Below the pieces are notes generated by a model. That model had not been told where the DNA came from. It did not search any database and was given only the letters and a program-made list of their open reading frames with translations. This document shows, one piece after another, positions 24,468-33,281 of a stretch of DNA of 64,000 bases. Made by a program: the position numbers and the translations under genes. Position 1 is the first letter of the stretch. Every line of letters starts with the position of its first letter. Origin of the DNA: Bosea sp. BIWAKO-01 (GTDB lineage Bacteria > Pseudomonadota > Alphaproteobacteria > Rhizobiales > Beijerinckiaceae); the NCBI RefSeq assembly GCF_001748145.1, contig NZ_BCQA01000001.1:6350501-6414500 (forward strand), in the 5' to 3' direction.

Positions 24468-26024
24468 ATGGCGAGGCAAGCGCCCCGATCCGATCTGCTG
24501 TTCTCCGGCTCGGACTGGAACTTCGCCACCTTGTCGCATGCCTACGACGTCATCGAGGCGGTGGCGAAGGAGGAGCTCCGGCTCGATGTCTACCCGGTGC
24601 AGATGGAGATCATCTCCTCGGAGCAGATGCTCGATGCCTATTCGTCCATCGGCATGCCGCTGATGTATCGACACTGGTCGTTCGGCAAGCACTTCCTCCG
24701 CCAGGAACTGCTCTATCGCAAGGCCGGTCGCGGCCTCGCCTATGAAGTGGTGATCAACTCCAATCCCTGCATCGTCTATCTGATGGAAGAGAACACCATG
24801 GCCCTGCAGGCCCTGGTGACCGCGCATGCCGCTCTTGGCCACAACCATTTCTTCAAGAACAACTACCTGTTCCAGCAATGGGCCGATGCCAGCGCGATTC
24901 TCGGCTATCTCGATTTCGCCAAGGGCTTCATCGCTCGCTGCGAGGAAAGGCATGGCATTGCCGCCGTCGAGGCCATTCTCGACGCTGCCCATGCACTGAT
25001 GGAACAGGGCGTGTTCCGCTATCGCCGCCCTCCCCGGCTCTCCTCCGAAAGGCACCGCGAGGGGCTTCGCGAGCGGCTGGAATACGAAGAGCGTTCCTAT
25101 AACGACCTATGGCGCACCGTCCCGCGCCTGGTGGATGACGCCAAGCCCGACGAGAGCGGGGCCTCGATCGCCGAACGGAAAAACGCTCTCAAGCTCCCCG
25201 AGGAAAACCTGCTCTATTTCCTGGAGAAGAACAGCCTGATCCTCCAGCCTTGGCAGCGCGAGATCCTGAGGATCGTCCGGGTCATCGCGCAGTACTTCTA
25301 TCCCCAGCGGCAGACGCAGGTGATGAACGAAGGCTGCGCGACCTTCGTGCATTACACGATCATGAATTCGCTGTTCGACCGCGGCCGGATCAGCGAGGGC
25401 GCCATGCTGGAAATCCTGCGCAATCACTCGAACGTCATCTTCCAGCCTGCCTTCGACGATCCCCGCTTTTCCGGCATCAACCCTTATGCCCTGGGGCTGG
25501 ACATGATGCAGGACATCCAGCGTATCGTGACCGAGCCGACCGCGGAGGATCGCGACTGGTTTCCCGAGATCGCGGGAACCGGCGACTGGCGCACGATCCT
25601 GCTCGACGCCTGGGCCAACCACCGCGACGAATCCTTCATTCGCCAGTATCTCAGCCCGGCCCTGATCCGGAAGTGGCGGCTGTTCTTGCTCTCCGACGCC
25701 GCGAACGACTCGTTCTACAGCGTGGCTTCGATCCATAATGAGCGCGGTTACGCGTCCATACGCACGGCCCTGGCCCAGAAATACGACATCGGAGCGAGCC
25801 ATACGGACATCCAGGTCGTGGATGTCGACCTGCTCGGCCAGCGGCATCTGCGCCTGCAGCACAAGGTCAATGACGGCATCCTGCTGGAAAGCGCCGGCTG
25901 CGATGCGACGCTGCGCCATGTCCATGAGCTTTGGGGCTATGAGGTCAGCCTGGAAGGCGTTGACGCGCAGACGGGGGTCACGGTCTTCGAACGGTCCAGC
26001 CGTCAGCTTGCCGGATCGCCATAG
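24468..26024 (+). CDS. SpoVR/YcgB family protein
   Basis: This 518-aa protein is the SpoVR/YcgB family member that completes the prkA-yeaH-spoVR set. Recognisable blocks are LDVYPVQMEIISSEQMLDAY, YRHWSFGKHF, ELVINSNPCIAYL-like (EVVINSNPCIVYLMEENTM), LGHNHFFKNN with its paired His residues, and MNEGCATFVHYTIMN, which suggests a metal-binding hydrolase-like centre. SpoVR was first linked to spore cortex formation in Bacillus; in non-sporing proteobacteria its role is unclear but tied to stress. The start uses GAAGGA 8 bases upstream. It begins 11 bp after yeaH. Confidence 0.93.
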   Translation: MARQAPRSDLLFSGSDWNFATLSHAYDVIEAVAKEELRLDVYPVQMEIISSEQMLDAYSSIGMPLMYRHWSFGKHFLRQELLYRKAGRGLAYEVVINSNPCIVYLMEENTMALQALVTAHAALGHNHFFKNNYLFQQWADASAILGYLDFAKGFIARCEERHGIAAVEAILDAAHALMEQGVFRYRRPPRLSSERHREGLRERLEYEERSYNDLWRTVPRLVDDAKPDESGASIAERKNALKLPEENLLYFLEKNSLILQPWQREILRIVRVIAQYFYPQRQTQVMNEGCATFVHYTIMNSLFDRGRISEGAMLEILRNHSNVIFQPAFDDPRFSGINPYALGLDMMQDIQRIVTEPTAEDRDWFPEIAGTGDWRTILLDAWANHRDESFIRQYLSPALIRKWRLFLLSDAANDSFYSVASIHNERGYASIRTALAQKYDIGASHTDIQVVDVDLLGQRHLRLQHKVNDGILLESAGCDATLRHVHELWGYEVSLEGVDAQTGVTVFERSSRQLAGSP

Positions 26025-26277
26025 CTGATATGCAGCGGGACGCGCATTGTGCTGCGTCCCCAGGCCACCGAGGCGACCCGTTCCAACACTTTCGCTGGTT
26101 CAGCGCCCATTTTGCTGGAACTGTTCGGCGTGCGTCGGCGCCAGACGCTGGTGCGCGCCGTGAGCCCGGCGCAATGGCGCCACGCGTGCCGCCCAGGGGG
26201 AGAACGCTTGCGCCGCGACGGGGCCGGAGGCACAGGTGGCGCCGAGCCGAAGGTCATGAAGACCCCATGATGAGGAA

Positions 26278-27507
26278 ATGCCAGTGCAGCGCGATCACGC
26301 CTCCGAAATTGCCGCGATCACCCACCATCCGGCCTTCAAGGAGGCCGTCAGGGTGCTCGAAGCCGAGCATGACCGCACCATTGCCGACATCATCACGCTG
26401 ACCGAGATTCCCGCGCCCCCCTTCAAGGAAGAGAAGCGCGCCGCCGCCTATCTGGAGATGCTGAAGGCGCATGGCCTGGAGGATGTCGAGCAGGACGAGA
26501 TCGGGAATGTGATGGGCCTCCGGCGCGGCACCGGCAACGGCGGATTGATCGTGGTCGCCGCCCATCTCGATACGGTTTTCCCGGAGGGAACCGATGTCAC
26601 CGTGCGCCGTGAGGGCACGAAGCTCTTTGCCCCGGGCGTCGGCGACGACACCCGCAGCCTTGCCGTGCTCCTGGCCTTCGTGCGCGCGATGGACGCCGCC
26701 GGGGTCCGGACCCGCAACGATATCCTGTTCGTGGGGGATGTCGGCGAGGAAGGGCTCGGCGACCTGCGTGGCGTCCGCCATCTCTTCAGCAAGGGCCGCT
26801 ATCGCGACAAGATCGCAGCCTTCATCACCGTCGACAGTCCGCAGGTGGAGAAGATCGTCGTCGGCGGCGTCGGCTCGAAGCGCTATTCCGTCAGGTTCAA
26901 GGGGCCGGGCGGGCACAGCTTCCAGGCCTTCGGCATCGTCAACCCGATGTATGCCATGGCGCAGGCCATTGCGGAGCTTGGCCGCATCCAGGTGCCGGCG
27001 ACGCCGCGCACCACATTCTGTGCCTCCATCGTCGGCGGCGGCTCATCGGTCAACGCCATCCCCGAGGAGGCCTGGGTCGATATCGACCTGCGCTCGGAAT
27101 CGGCAGAGGAGCTTGCCAGGCTGGACGCGCGCTGCCGCGAGATCGTGGCCGCGGCGGCGGACCAGGAGAACGCGACACGCTCGACCAGCGAGGGCGCGAT
27201 CACGGTCGAAATCAGGACCTTGGGCGACCGTCCTGCGGGCAACACGCCAGTGGACGCCGATATCGTGCAATACGCCACCGCAGCGCTTCAGGCCCAAGGC
27301 TTTGCGCCCAGGCACGAAGCCTCCTCCACCGACGCGAATATTCCGATGAGCCTCGGCATCCCGGCGATCAAGATCGGTTCGGGCGGCACCGGCGGCAGGG
27401 CCCATTCCCTCGGCGAGTGGATCGATGTCGAAAAGACAGCGAGCATATCGGGCATGACGGCGAGCCTCGCCACGATCCTGGCCACGGCGGGCTTCCCGAC
27501 CGCGTGA
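26278..27507 (+). CDS. M20-family metallopeptidase
   Basis: This 409-aa protein is a co-catalytic zinc peptidase of clan MH, family M20, near the PepT-like group. The metal ligands are in order: AAHLDTVFPEG (His96, Asp98), GVGDDTRSLAV (Asp123), and the catalytic glutamates GDVGEEGLGDL (Glu157/158). The dimerisation insert GPGGHSFQAFG and the final His in GGRAHSLGEW are present. There is no signal peptide, so it hydrolyses small peptides or acyl-amino acids in the cytosol. The gene has a 253-bp upstream gap after spoVR and is likely a separate unit. Substrate is unknown. Confidence 0.88.
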   Translation: MPVQRDHASEIAAITHHPAFKEAVRVLEAEHDRTIADIITLTEIPAPPFKEEKRAAAYLEMLKAHGLEDVEQDEIGNVMGLRRGTGNGGLIVVAAHLDTVFPEGTDVTVRREGTKLFAPGVGDDTRSLAVLLAFVRAMDAAGVRTRNDILFVGDVGEEGLGDLRGVRHLFSKGRYRDKIAAFITVDSPQVEKIVVGGVGSKRYSVRFKGPGGHSFQAFGIVNPMYAMAQAIAELGRIQVPATPRTTFCASIVGGGSSVNAIPEEAWVDIDLRSESAEELARLDARCREIVAAAADQENATRSTSEGAITVEIRTLGDRPAGNTPVDADIVQYATAALQAQGFAPRHEASSTDANIPMSLGIPAIKIGSGGTGGRAHSLGEWIDVEKTASISGMTASLATILATAGFPTA

Positions 27508-27881
27508 ATGCTCTGGTCGCCCGGTCGTGGCCGTTGCATTTGATCCTGCGGCTCGACCGGTTGCGATTGCGCGGACAGAATGGCGCCACGGGCGAGTTCC
27601 AGCCCGGCACTGCCGCCGGGACACTCAGGGCACGCGCCAGGCGCCGGGCCAAACGGGCCGCAGGTCAGGTCGCCTGACCGCGGCGCCAGCACCGCGCCGT
27701 CACATCCGTTTCGCTCCAGAGGCGATCTCAGCACCGGCTTCCCCAACGGCACCTCCCCGTTGCGGACATGTCGGCGACGAGGCATGAAGTCCCTTTCGAG
27801 GCATGGGGACGGCGCCTGCCTTGCCGGCGGTTTGCGGGATGAGGCGGAGCGGCCACGCGCAGGTTCCGGGCCGGACTCCGC
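27508..27881. other. intergenic region between convergent genes
   Basis: In 374 bp between the convergent M20 peptidase and the unknown minus-strand gene no gene is recognised. Short frames on both strands are Arg/Pro-rich and lack start signals. The region contains several short GC-rich dyads but no clear terminator with a T-run. Confidence 0.4.
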
Positions 27882-28673
27882 TCATGGTTCCGCCGTGCCT
27901 ACCCGCCCGAGCGCGGCGTCAGCCTCCACCACGGGATCGTTGAAGGTCCAGCGGGGGATCGTGCGCATGCGGTCGAGGCCGGCGAAGACCGCCGCAAAGC
28001 CGCCATCCGGCGAAACCTCGCGGAGAGCGGCATCGAACGCCTGGCCGAACCCGTTGAAGCCGTCGGCCCCCACTTCGCAGAGATGGATCTGGTTCCAGTC
28101 GATCGCCAGCGCCGGATCGCGGTAGAGCACGGCCGCCGTCTCCATGGTCCTGAACGTCTCGATCCTGTTCGCCTGGACGAGCCTCGCGGCGGCCGGGCCG
28201 ATATATGTCCGCATGATCTCCCGGTATTCGCCGAGAGAGGAAGCGTGCACCTCGATATATTCCAGCGACGCCTGCCGCTCGGGCCGATCGGCTGAGCCCT
28301 GCCAGTTTCGCGGCAGGACGAAGGCCGAGGGGGTGGTCAGGAGAATCTCCGCGCGCAGTACCCGGATCTGCGGCGGTTGCTGCTTGACTACGAGCTCGGC
28401 AATGGCGTCGGCAGGAACGATATCTTGGAAGTAGCTCAGTTCGAGATGGCTCCAGACAGCCGCTTCCGAAGCGTTCCGAAAGACCGAGCGATGCCGATAG
28501 AGCGCCTGCCCGAGGCAGGTTTCCCCAAAGCGCGCCCAGTCGACGACGCCGTCCCTGAGTTCGGCCTCCGCTCCGGGATCCGCTTGTATCGTCCGGGCAA
28601 GGACCACGAGGCGCTCGCCGGGCTCGATCCGGGCCAGTTGCCACCCGTCAAGGGAATCGACACGTTCAGCCAT
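27882..28673 (-). CDS. protein of unknown function, possibly alpha-beta-barrel fold
   Basis: This 263-aa soluble protein is not confidently assigned. Its second half (YIEVHASSLGEYREIMRTYI, RIETFRTMETAAVLY, and WNQIHLCEVGADGF) has the alternating strand-helix pattern of NIPSNAP/dimeric ferredoxin-like proteins, and the first half (RLVVLARTIQADPGAEAELR, SHLELSYFQDIV) looks like antibiotic-monooxygenase-type ABM domains. Two tandem domains of this fold would suit the length. The start at 28673 is preceded by GAGG at a good distance; an ATG 24 bases upstream is an alternative. No operon partner is evident. Confidence 0.6.
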   Translation of the reverse strand: MAERVDSLDGWQLARIEPGERLVVLARTIQADPGAEAELRDGVVDWARFGETCLGQALYRHRSVFRNASEAAVWSHLELSYFQDIVPADAIAELVVKQQPPQIRVLRAEILLTTPSAFVLPRNWQGSADRPERQASLEYIEVHASSLGEYREIMRTYIGPAAARLVQANRIETFRTMETAAVLYRDPALAIDWNQIHLCEVGADGFNGFGQAFDAALREVSPDGGFAAVFAGLDRMRTIPRWTFNDPVVEADAALGRVGTAEP

Positions 28674-28886
28674 TGGACGCCTCAGTTCAAAACCCATCCG
28701 AAAGGGTCGAGCGGCGGGGCAATCGTGGACCCCAGCCCCTGCCGGCAGGATAGTCGCGCGGGACTTCGATACGAAATGGAGTTATATCGATGAGCCTTCG
28801 GGAAGGCGAAGAGCGACTGCTTCCGAACCAAGTGAGACGTTCGCGGCAAAGCGCCAGACCGTGAAAGATGGCCCATTCCGCACTTT

Positions 28887-28902
28887 GACAGCGTCCGCTG
28901 TC
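28887..28902 (-). terminator. hairpin after the truncated hydrolase
   Basis: Arms GACAGCG (28887-28893) and CGCTGTC (28896-28902) are perfect complements with a tight two-base centre. They lie 12 bases beyond the end of the minus-strand operon. A T-run is absent, so it is only a possible terminator. Confidence 0.35.
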
Positions 28903-28914
28903 GGGCGTCCTGGT

Positions 28915-29076
28915 TCATGAACAATCCGGCGTTAGCCAGTCGCCATTGCGGGCATTGTCCTTGAGGTCAATGTCGCAGGTTCGAATCGTATCGGGCGCGG
29001 GAATTCCGAGCGTCACGAACTGCTCTAAGCGGTCTTCGAACATCTTGTCCGGCGTGATGGCGTAGGTGTAGCCCAT
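28915..29076 (-). pseudogene. truncated alpha/beta-hydrolase N-terminus
   Basis: This 53-codon frame begins one base after the TetR stop codon. It reads MGYTYAITPDKMFEDRLEQF followed by VTLGIPAPDTIRTCDIDLKD, then terminates. The opening resembles, from memory, the N-terminal part of an alpha/beta hydrolase (MFEDRLEQFVxLGIP), in which 200-250 further residues with the catalytic Ser, Asp and His would follow. None of these is found downstream on any frame. It appears to be the first part of a former third gene of the HXXEE-TetR operon, though a genuine small protein cannot be excluded. Confidence 0.5.
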
Positions 29077-29077
29077 G

Positions 29078-29695
29078 TCAGAACTCCGATTGCGTTTGAT
29101 GACGGCCGGGCCGACCCTGGGACGCAGCTGTCTTGAACAATGCCTGAGAGGTGGGACGGCTGAACAAGAGGTCCAGTATTGCCCTCGACCGTTCCTGTTG
29201 ACCTGGTCGGCACGTCGCAAGATCGAACACAGACAGGCCGATGAAGAGTGCGTGCAACATCTCGACGTCTGTATCGGTGGCCGGCAGGCCGAGTTTCATC
29301 AGAAGGCCGGCAAATTCGGAATGCAGGATTTTCGTCAGGTCGTTGAAGAGCTGCCGAACCTCGGGCTCCCTCTCCGAAGCCTGATTCAGCGCGACGAGCA
29401 CGCGCGTTCTCTCATGTCGGCCGGTCACTGCGGCAATCGCGGCCGCCGCTTCGCCCACGGATGATATGCGGGCGATGACGGCGCGAGCGGCCTCGGCCTG
29501 GGCGTCGAACGCAGCCCGCGCCACGGTGGTGACCAGGCTGGTGCGCGTCGGATAATAATAGGTCAGATGGCTCTGGCGGAGGCCCGTGCGCGCCGCGATC
29601 TTCGGTTGGGTGAGACCGGGAAGCCCCTCCTCGGCAAGGAGCGCCAAGCCGGCCTCGACGATTTGATTGCGACGATCCTCGGCGGGCTTTTTCAT
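29078..29695 (-). CDS. TetR-family transcriptional regulator
   Basis: This 205-aa regulator has an N-terminal helix-turn-helix (EAGLALLAEEGLPGLTQPKI, then TGLRQSHLTYYYPTRTSLV) and an all-helical ligand-binding C-terminus of normal length. Its start overlaps the stop of the HXXEE gene (ATGA), so both are translated from one mRNA. The perfect palindrome in front of the HXXEE gene at 30219-30234 is the most likely autoregulatory site. The inducer is unknown. A hydrolase remnant follows directly. Confidence 0.88.
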   Translation of the reverse strand: MKKPAEDRRNQIVEAGLALLAEEGLPGLTQPKIAARTGLRQSHLTYYYPTRTSLVTTVARAAFDAQAEAARAVIARISSVGEAAAAIAAVTGRHERTRVLVALNQASEREPEVRQLFNDLTKILHSEFAGLLMKLGLPATDTDVEMLHALFIGLSVFDLATCRPGQQERSRAILDLLFSRPTSQALFKTAASQGRPGRHQTQSEF

Positions 29696-30177
29696 TTCAG
29701 GACTCGGGCGTCCTGGCGAAAATACGGCCGTGACCGGACGAGAAGCATGCAGATCGGAAATGCGAGAGTCAGCCCACCGATGAGAAGCCCCAGACCTATG
29801 TCACCAACGCTCGCGATACCGGTGGTCCAGGCGGTCCAGAACGTGATCGCGCCGAGCGGCAGGAAGAACAGGACCGCGGTAACGAGACCGGGCGAAAACC
29901 GGCCGCGCGTACGAATGAATGGGATGATGTGCATCAGGATGCCGTTGATAAGCATCAGACCGGCCCAGCCGAGCGGAGCGAGCGGGAGCGTGGCGGCCAA
30001 CATGGCCTGTGCGATGCCGAGGGCAACGACGACACCGTTCGTCACGTAGAAGTCGGACCATTCGGTCGGCAGGCCGAGCACGGCGTGGGACCAGCCGCGC
30101 CAGTCAAGGGTATACTCCTCCAGGATGTGGGCCGCGTAGGCGGCCATGCCAAGCCAGGCCAGCATTGTCATCGTCAT
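29692..30177 (-). CDS. HXXEE-domain membrane protein
   Basis: This 161-aa protein has about five membrane segments (LAWLGMAAYAAHILEEY, TNGVVVALGIAQAMLAATLP, LGWAGLMLINGILMHIIPFI, LVTAVLFFLPLGAITFW, and IGLGLLIGGLTLAFPICMLL). The family motif is visible as AHILEEY in the first helix and HIIPFIRTRGRFSPG later. HXXEE proteins are uncharacterised; the His/Glu pattern inside the membrane suggests metal binding or catalysis. GAGGAG eight bases before the ATG at 30177 decides the start, against a longer frame that would run through the operator. It is the first gene of an operon with TetR. Confidence 0.82.
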   Translation of the reverse strand: MTMTMLAWLGMAAYAAHILEEYTLDWRGWSHAVLGLPTEWSDFYVTNGVVVALGIAQAMLAATLPLAPLGWAGLMLINGILMHIIPFIRTRGRFSPGLVTAVLFFLPLGAITFWTAWTTGIASVGDIGLGLLIGGLTLAFPICMLLVRSRPYFRQDARVLK

Positions 30178-30218
30178 AGGTGCGCTCCTCAGGGGATAGG
30201 ATCGTTCGGCAGCCGTAT

Positions 30219-30234
30219 TTGGTATATATACCAA
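30219..30234. promoter_or_regulatory. perfect 16-bp palindrome, probable TetR operator
   Basis: TTGGTATATATACCAA is a perfect palindrome 42 bp upstream of the HXXEE start codon and contains a TATATA box that could be the -10 element. Such AT-centred palindromes are typical TetR-family sites. Binding by the operon's own TetR regulator is inferred. Confidence 0.7.
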
Positions 30235-30550
30235 CCAACAACGGCAGACAATCGACGAGTTGGCGTTTATGTCCTATGCACATGGGACTTCGGGCGCACG
30301 GCGGGCTGTCACCGTAGAAATTACACAGTGATTACAATCGTGTAGGTGTGCCCAATTTCATTTCGTCCGGCGCGCCGTTCTCGCTTCATCAACGAACTGG
30401 TTCGCGTCAGAACCCGTTTCAAGACATGGTTGGGAGCACGCACTGGGACCAGCGCGCCCTCGCTGCGGCGATCCTTGGTCAGAATTGGCGGATCGGCTGT
30501 TTCGAACCAGGACCGCGGCGCGTGCGCTGATGCCCTACAGTGTTGGAGGT
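30235..30550. other. intergenic region
   Basis: In these 316 bp I recognise no gene. The left end belongs to the HXXEE promoter. The right end is downstream of the Gly/Tyr-rich gene and may contain its terminator; no clear hairpin with a T-run is visible. Confidence 0.4.
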
Positions 30551-31171
30551 TTACCAGCGCCGACCGTAGTACCCCACAACCGGTCGGTTATTGAAGTATG
30601 CGGCGCGGCGAATGCCCGCACCAAGGACAGGTCGGCCATAGTAGCCGCCGCCATAGTAACTTCCACCGTAGTAACCGCCGCCATAATAGCCGCTACCGGC
30701 ATAGTAAGTTGAGGGCGGCGTGTTGTAATAGACGTTTTGGGGATAGCCGCTCACGATTCCCGGATCGCAATATCCGCTGCCGGAATATATGGTGGTGGCA
30801 TAGGAAGCGTCGCTATAGCCGCCATTTGTATTATAGCCGTATGCAGCGGGAGCGGCGTAGCCATAGCCTGAACCGTAGCCGCGGCCGTAATAGGCAGCTC
30901 CTGCTGCGAGACCGACACCGGCTGCGAGCGCCCGGCCACCGTAGTAACGGTTGCCGTAGTAACCGCCACGATATGCCGCCCCACGGTACGCTCCACGGTA
31001 TCCGGCACGGTACGCGCCACGGTATCCAACGCGATAGCCACCGCCAACGGCCGTGCCTCGGTATCCACCTGCGCCGATACCACGGTGCTGGGCTTCGGCA
31101 TCACTCGCGGTGAAGGCAAGACTGCCGATGCCGACCAGAGCGACAACAGGGAGTGCAAGGAGCGCATTCAT
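30551..31171 (-). CDS. secreted Gly/Tyr-rich repeat protein
   Basis: This 206-aa protein has a signal peptide (ALLALPVVALVGIGSLAFTA, cleavage near AEA) and then low-complexity sequence with many Gly-Tyr and Arg-Gly-Ala-Tyr units (YRGAYRAGYRGAYRG, and YYGGGYYGGSYYGGGYYG), broken by a short Ala/Gly hydrophobic stretch (ALAAGVGLAAGAAYYG) that could sit in a membrane. One Cys is present (GYCDPG). Similar proteins occur widely in Hyphomicrobiales without known function; adhesive or surface roles are guesses. The start at 31171 was chosen by the signal peptide. A second protein of the same style lies at 36207-36638. Confidence 0.72.
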   Translation of the reverse strand: MNALLALPVVALVGIGSLAFTASDAEAQHRGIGAGGYRGTAVGGGYRVGYRGAYRAGYRGAYRGAAYRGGYYGNRYYGGRALAAGVGLAAGAAYYGRGYGSGYGYAAPAAYGYNTNGGYSDASYATTIYSGSGYCDPGIVSGYPQNVYYNTPPSTYYAGSGYYGGGYYGGSYYGGGYYGRPVLGAGIRRAAYFNNRPVVGYYGRRW

Positions 31172-31518
31172 GACGTCACCTGTGTCAAAGCCCGCCACTG
31201 GATCGCCGACGCGCGGCTGGGCTTGCCCGCGAGGCAATTTGATGAATTCCTTAACGGAATGATAACATGGTTGTTTCGATGTGTCTCAGAGGGGCATAGC
31301 CACGCCGGGCTACCCTCCGGCAAAACCGCGACATTCCGAACGTCCGCAAATGGGGCCAGGGATGCGCAGGAGGGGTAGCGCGCCTCCAATGCCCCGACGC
31401 CCTCCCCTCACGCACATCTGAGCTCGTGCGCGTCGGACAATCCGGCCCTGAATCGAGCGTTGCTGCGACGAAATCGGCCGGGCCTGGTCTGGCCCGGCCA
31501 GCCGTGCTGGGGCCGCGC
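31172..31518. other. intergenic region with a strong hairpin
   Basis: In these 347 bp no gene is seen. The right part carries the terminator-like hairpin described at 31476-31499. The left part should hold the promoter of the Gly/Tyr-rich gene, and contains TCCTTAACGGAATGATAAC around 31247-31265, a plausible AT-richer promoter segment. Confidence 0.45.
31476..31499 (-). terminator. hairpin downstream of the sulfatase gene
   Basis: Arms GGCCGGGCC (31476-31484) and GGCCCGGCC (31491-31499) are perfect 9-bp complements with a 6-base loop, starting 19 bases after the sulfatase stop codon. On the minus strand it is followed by GATTTCG, so the T-run is short. Confidence 0.55.
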
Positions 31519-33276
31519 TCAGTTCCCCGACGGCAGCGGGATGGTGATCCCCTCCTTCGACAGGACGTCGCGGACACTCTGGAATTTCTCATAGTCGGAC
31601 AGCGTCATCGGCCCGGCATAGCTTGCGCTCTGCAGCTTGCGCGGCGGGTACTGCACATAGGTCTTCATCAGCTTGTTGATGGCCGCGGAGATGGTCACCA
31701 TTGTCCAGGTGCGCTCGGTATAGTTGTTCATGAAGATGTCGTAGCGCTCCTGGGGATCCTGCCAGAGGTCGAAGACCTGCGGCACGGTGGCGACATATTT
31801 CTCCGCGCCCTTCCAGCCGAGATTGCTGTCGACCGCCAGGCCACCCGTCGGTGCGCCATTGTCGCCGCGCAGGTTAAAGACGGCCTTGTAGTTACCGATG
31901 CGTGCCGCGCCCGGAGAGAGCTCGTTCTCGGTGAAGTAGAACCACTCGTTGCGTGGCGAAGGGCCGGTTCCGAACAGCACGGGCGACAGGTCGTAGCTGT
32001 CGAAGATGATCGGCTGGTTGGCGCGATCCTGCGTCGGCAGCCGCACCCCGCCGACCGAAGCGAAGGTCGCCATGAGATCGAGACCGCCGGTCATTTCATG
32101 GTTCTTGGAGTTGGGAGCGATCTTGCCCGGCATCCAGGCGATGGCAGGAACGCGGTTGCCGCCTTCGCGAACCGTGCCCTTGGTGCCGCGGAACGGGGTA
32201 TAGCCGGCATCGGGGTAGACGTCCTGCCAGGCGCCATTGTCGGTGGTGTAGAAGACCAGCGTGTTGTTGGCGCGGCCGGAACTGCGCACCTTGTCCATGA
32301 TCCGCCCGATCCGCGCGTCGAGCTCGACGACGGAATCCGCGTATTTGCTCTTCGACATCGACTTATGGATGTAGTCGGGATGCGGCATGTTGGGCTGGTG
32401 CACCTTCATGAAGTTGATGCTCATGAAGATCGGCTCTGGCGAATTCGCGTTGCGGTCGAGATAGTCGAGCGCCGCCTTCTCGACATAGCCGTCGAAGAAC
32501 GGGATGCCGACGACGCCCTCGGCGCCATTGATCACGGGCGTGTCGACATATTGGCCGTTGATCTTGAACTCCTCGCGCGCCGGCTGCCCGGCATTGCCCG
32601 ACAGGGCACCCTTCGTCACCCGCTGGAACATCGCCCGAAGCTCGGGTGACATGTCCGGGAACCAGGTCGGGTCCGCGTAGGTGTAGGCGTTGAGATGATA
32701 GAGGCCGCAATATTTCATCTCGTCGTAGCCCTGGGCATTGGGCAGCGCGTAATCGGCCTCTCCCAGGTGCCATTTGCCGGTGAAGAAGGTCTTGTAGCCA
32801 CCGGTCTTGAGCACCGAGGCCAGCGTCCACTCGGCTGCCGGCAACCCGCCGCCCTCGCCCTGGAAGGCGACGGTCGTCATGCCGCTCCGGTTCGGGATGC
32901 GGCCCGTCTGCATGGCGGCGCGGCCGGGCGTGCAGCTTGGCTGCGCGTAGAAGGAGAAGAACGTCATGCCCTCCGCCGCCAGCTTGTCGATATTGGGGGT
33001 CGGCATGCCGCGGCCGATGCCGCCGCCATAGGGGCCAAGGTCGCCATAACCGGTGTCATCCGAGACGATCATGATGATGTTCGGGCGCTGCTGTGCCGCC
33101 GGCGCCGGTGTCGGGGCTGGTTGCGTCTGGGCCGCCGCCATCCCGCCGAAGGCGAGCGATGTCAGTGCGGTCGCGCCGAAAAGCGCCGCGCCGTAGCGCT
33201 CGCGCCAGGCTCCGAACCGCTCCAGTGCCCTGGCCGTTGAACTGTCTCTTTCATCAAGCTGCAGGCAATCAGGCAT
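31519..33276 (-). CDS. exported Cys-type sulfatase (arylsulfatase family)
   Basis: This 585-aa enzyme hydrolyses sulfate esters after conversion of an active-site Cys to formylglycine. The signature SCTPGRAAMQTGR puts that residue at Cys115. Metal-binding residues are visible in IIMIVSDDTGYGDLG, and the GKWHLGEADY and TTDNGAW motifs follow. An N-terminal hydrophobic stretch and a Pro/Ala/Gln linker (ALFGATALTSLAFGG) suggest export. It is co-transcribed with the formylglycine-generating enzyme gene, only 5 bp upstream, which provides its maturation. A GAGGAG site sits inside the end of that gene. The natural substrate is unknown. Confidence 0.9.
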   Translation of the reverse strand: MPDCLQLDERDSSTARALERFGAWRERYGAALFGATALTSLAFGGMAAAQTQPAPTPAPAAQQRPNIIMIVSDDTGYGDLGPYGGGIGRGMPTPNIDKLAAEGMTFFSFYAQPSCTPGRAAMQTGRIPNRSGMTTVAFQGEGGGLPAAEWTLASVLKTGGYKTFFTGKWHLGEADYALPNAQGYDEMKYCGLYHLNAYTYADPTWFPDMSPELRAMFQRVTKGALSGNAGQPAREEFKINGQYVDTPVINGAEGVVGIPFFDGYVEKAALDYLDRNANSPEPIFMSINFMKVHQPNMPHPDYIHKSMSKSKYADSVVELDARIGRIMDKVRSSGRANNTLVFYTTDNGAWQDVYPDAGYTPFRGTKGTVREGGNRVPAIAWMPGKIAPNSKNHEMTGGLDLMATFASVGGVRLPTQDRANQPIIFDSYDLSPVLFGTGPSPRNEWFYFTENELSPGAARIGNYKAVFNLRGDNGAPTGGLAVDSNLGWKGAEKYVATVPQVFDLWQDPQERYDIFMNNYTERTWTMVTISAAINKLMKTYVQYPPRKLQSASYAGPMTLSDYEKFQSVRDVLSKEGITIPLPSGN

Positions 33277-33281
33277 GACCC

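Noticed and set aside
23124-26024. A continuous 966-codon frame spanning the yeaH region into spoVR, as if a giant fusion
   Set aside because: Only the part after 24468 has SpoVR motifs. The earlier part is the yeaH gene read in a wrong phase (Arg/Gly/Pro-rich), whereas yeaH in its own frame has intact family motifs and length.
26003-26277. Short frames in the gap between spoVR and the M20 peptidase
   Set aside because: Arg/Pro/Ala-rich composition, no start signals, and overlaps with both flanking genes in wrong phases.
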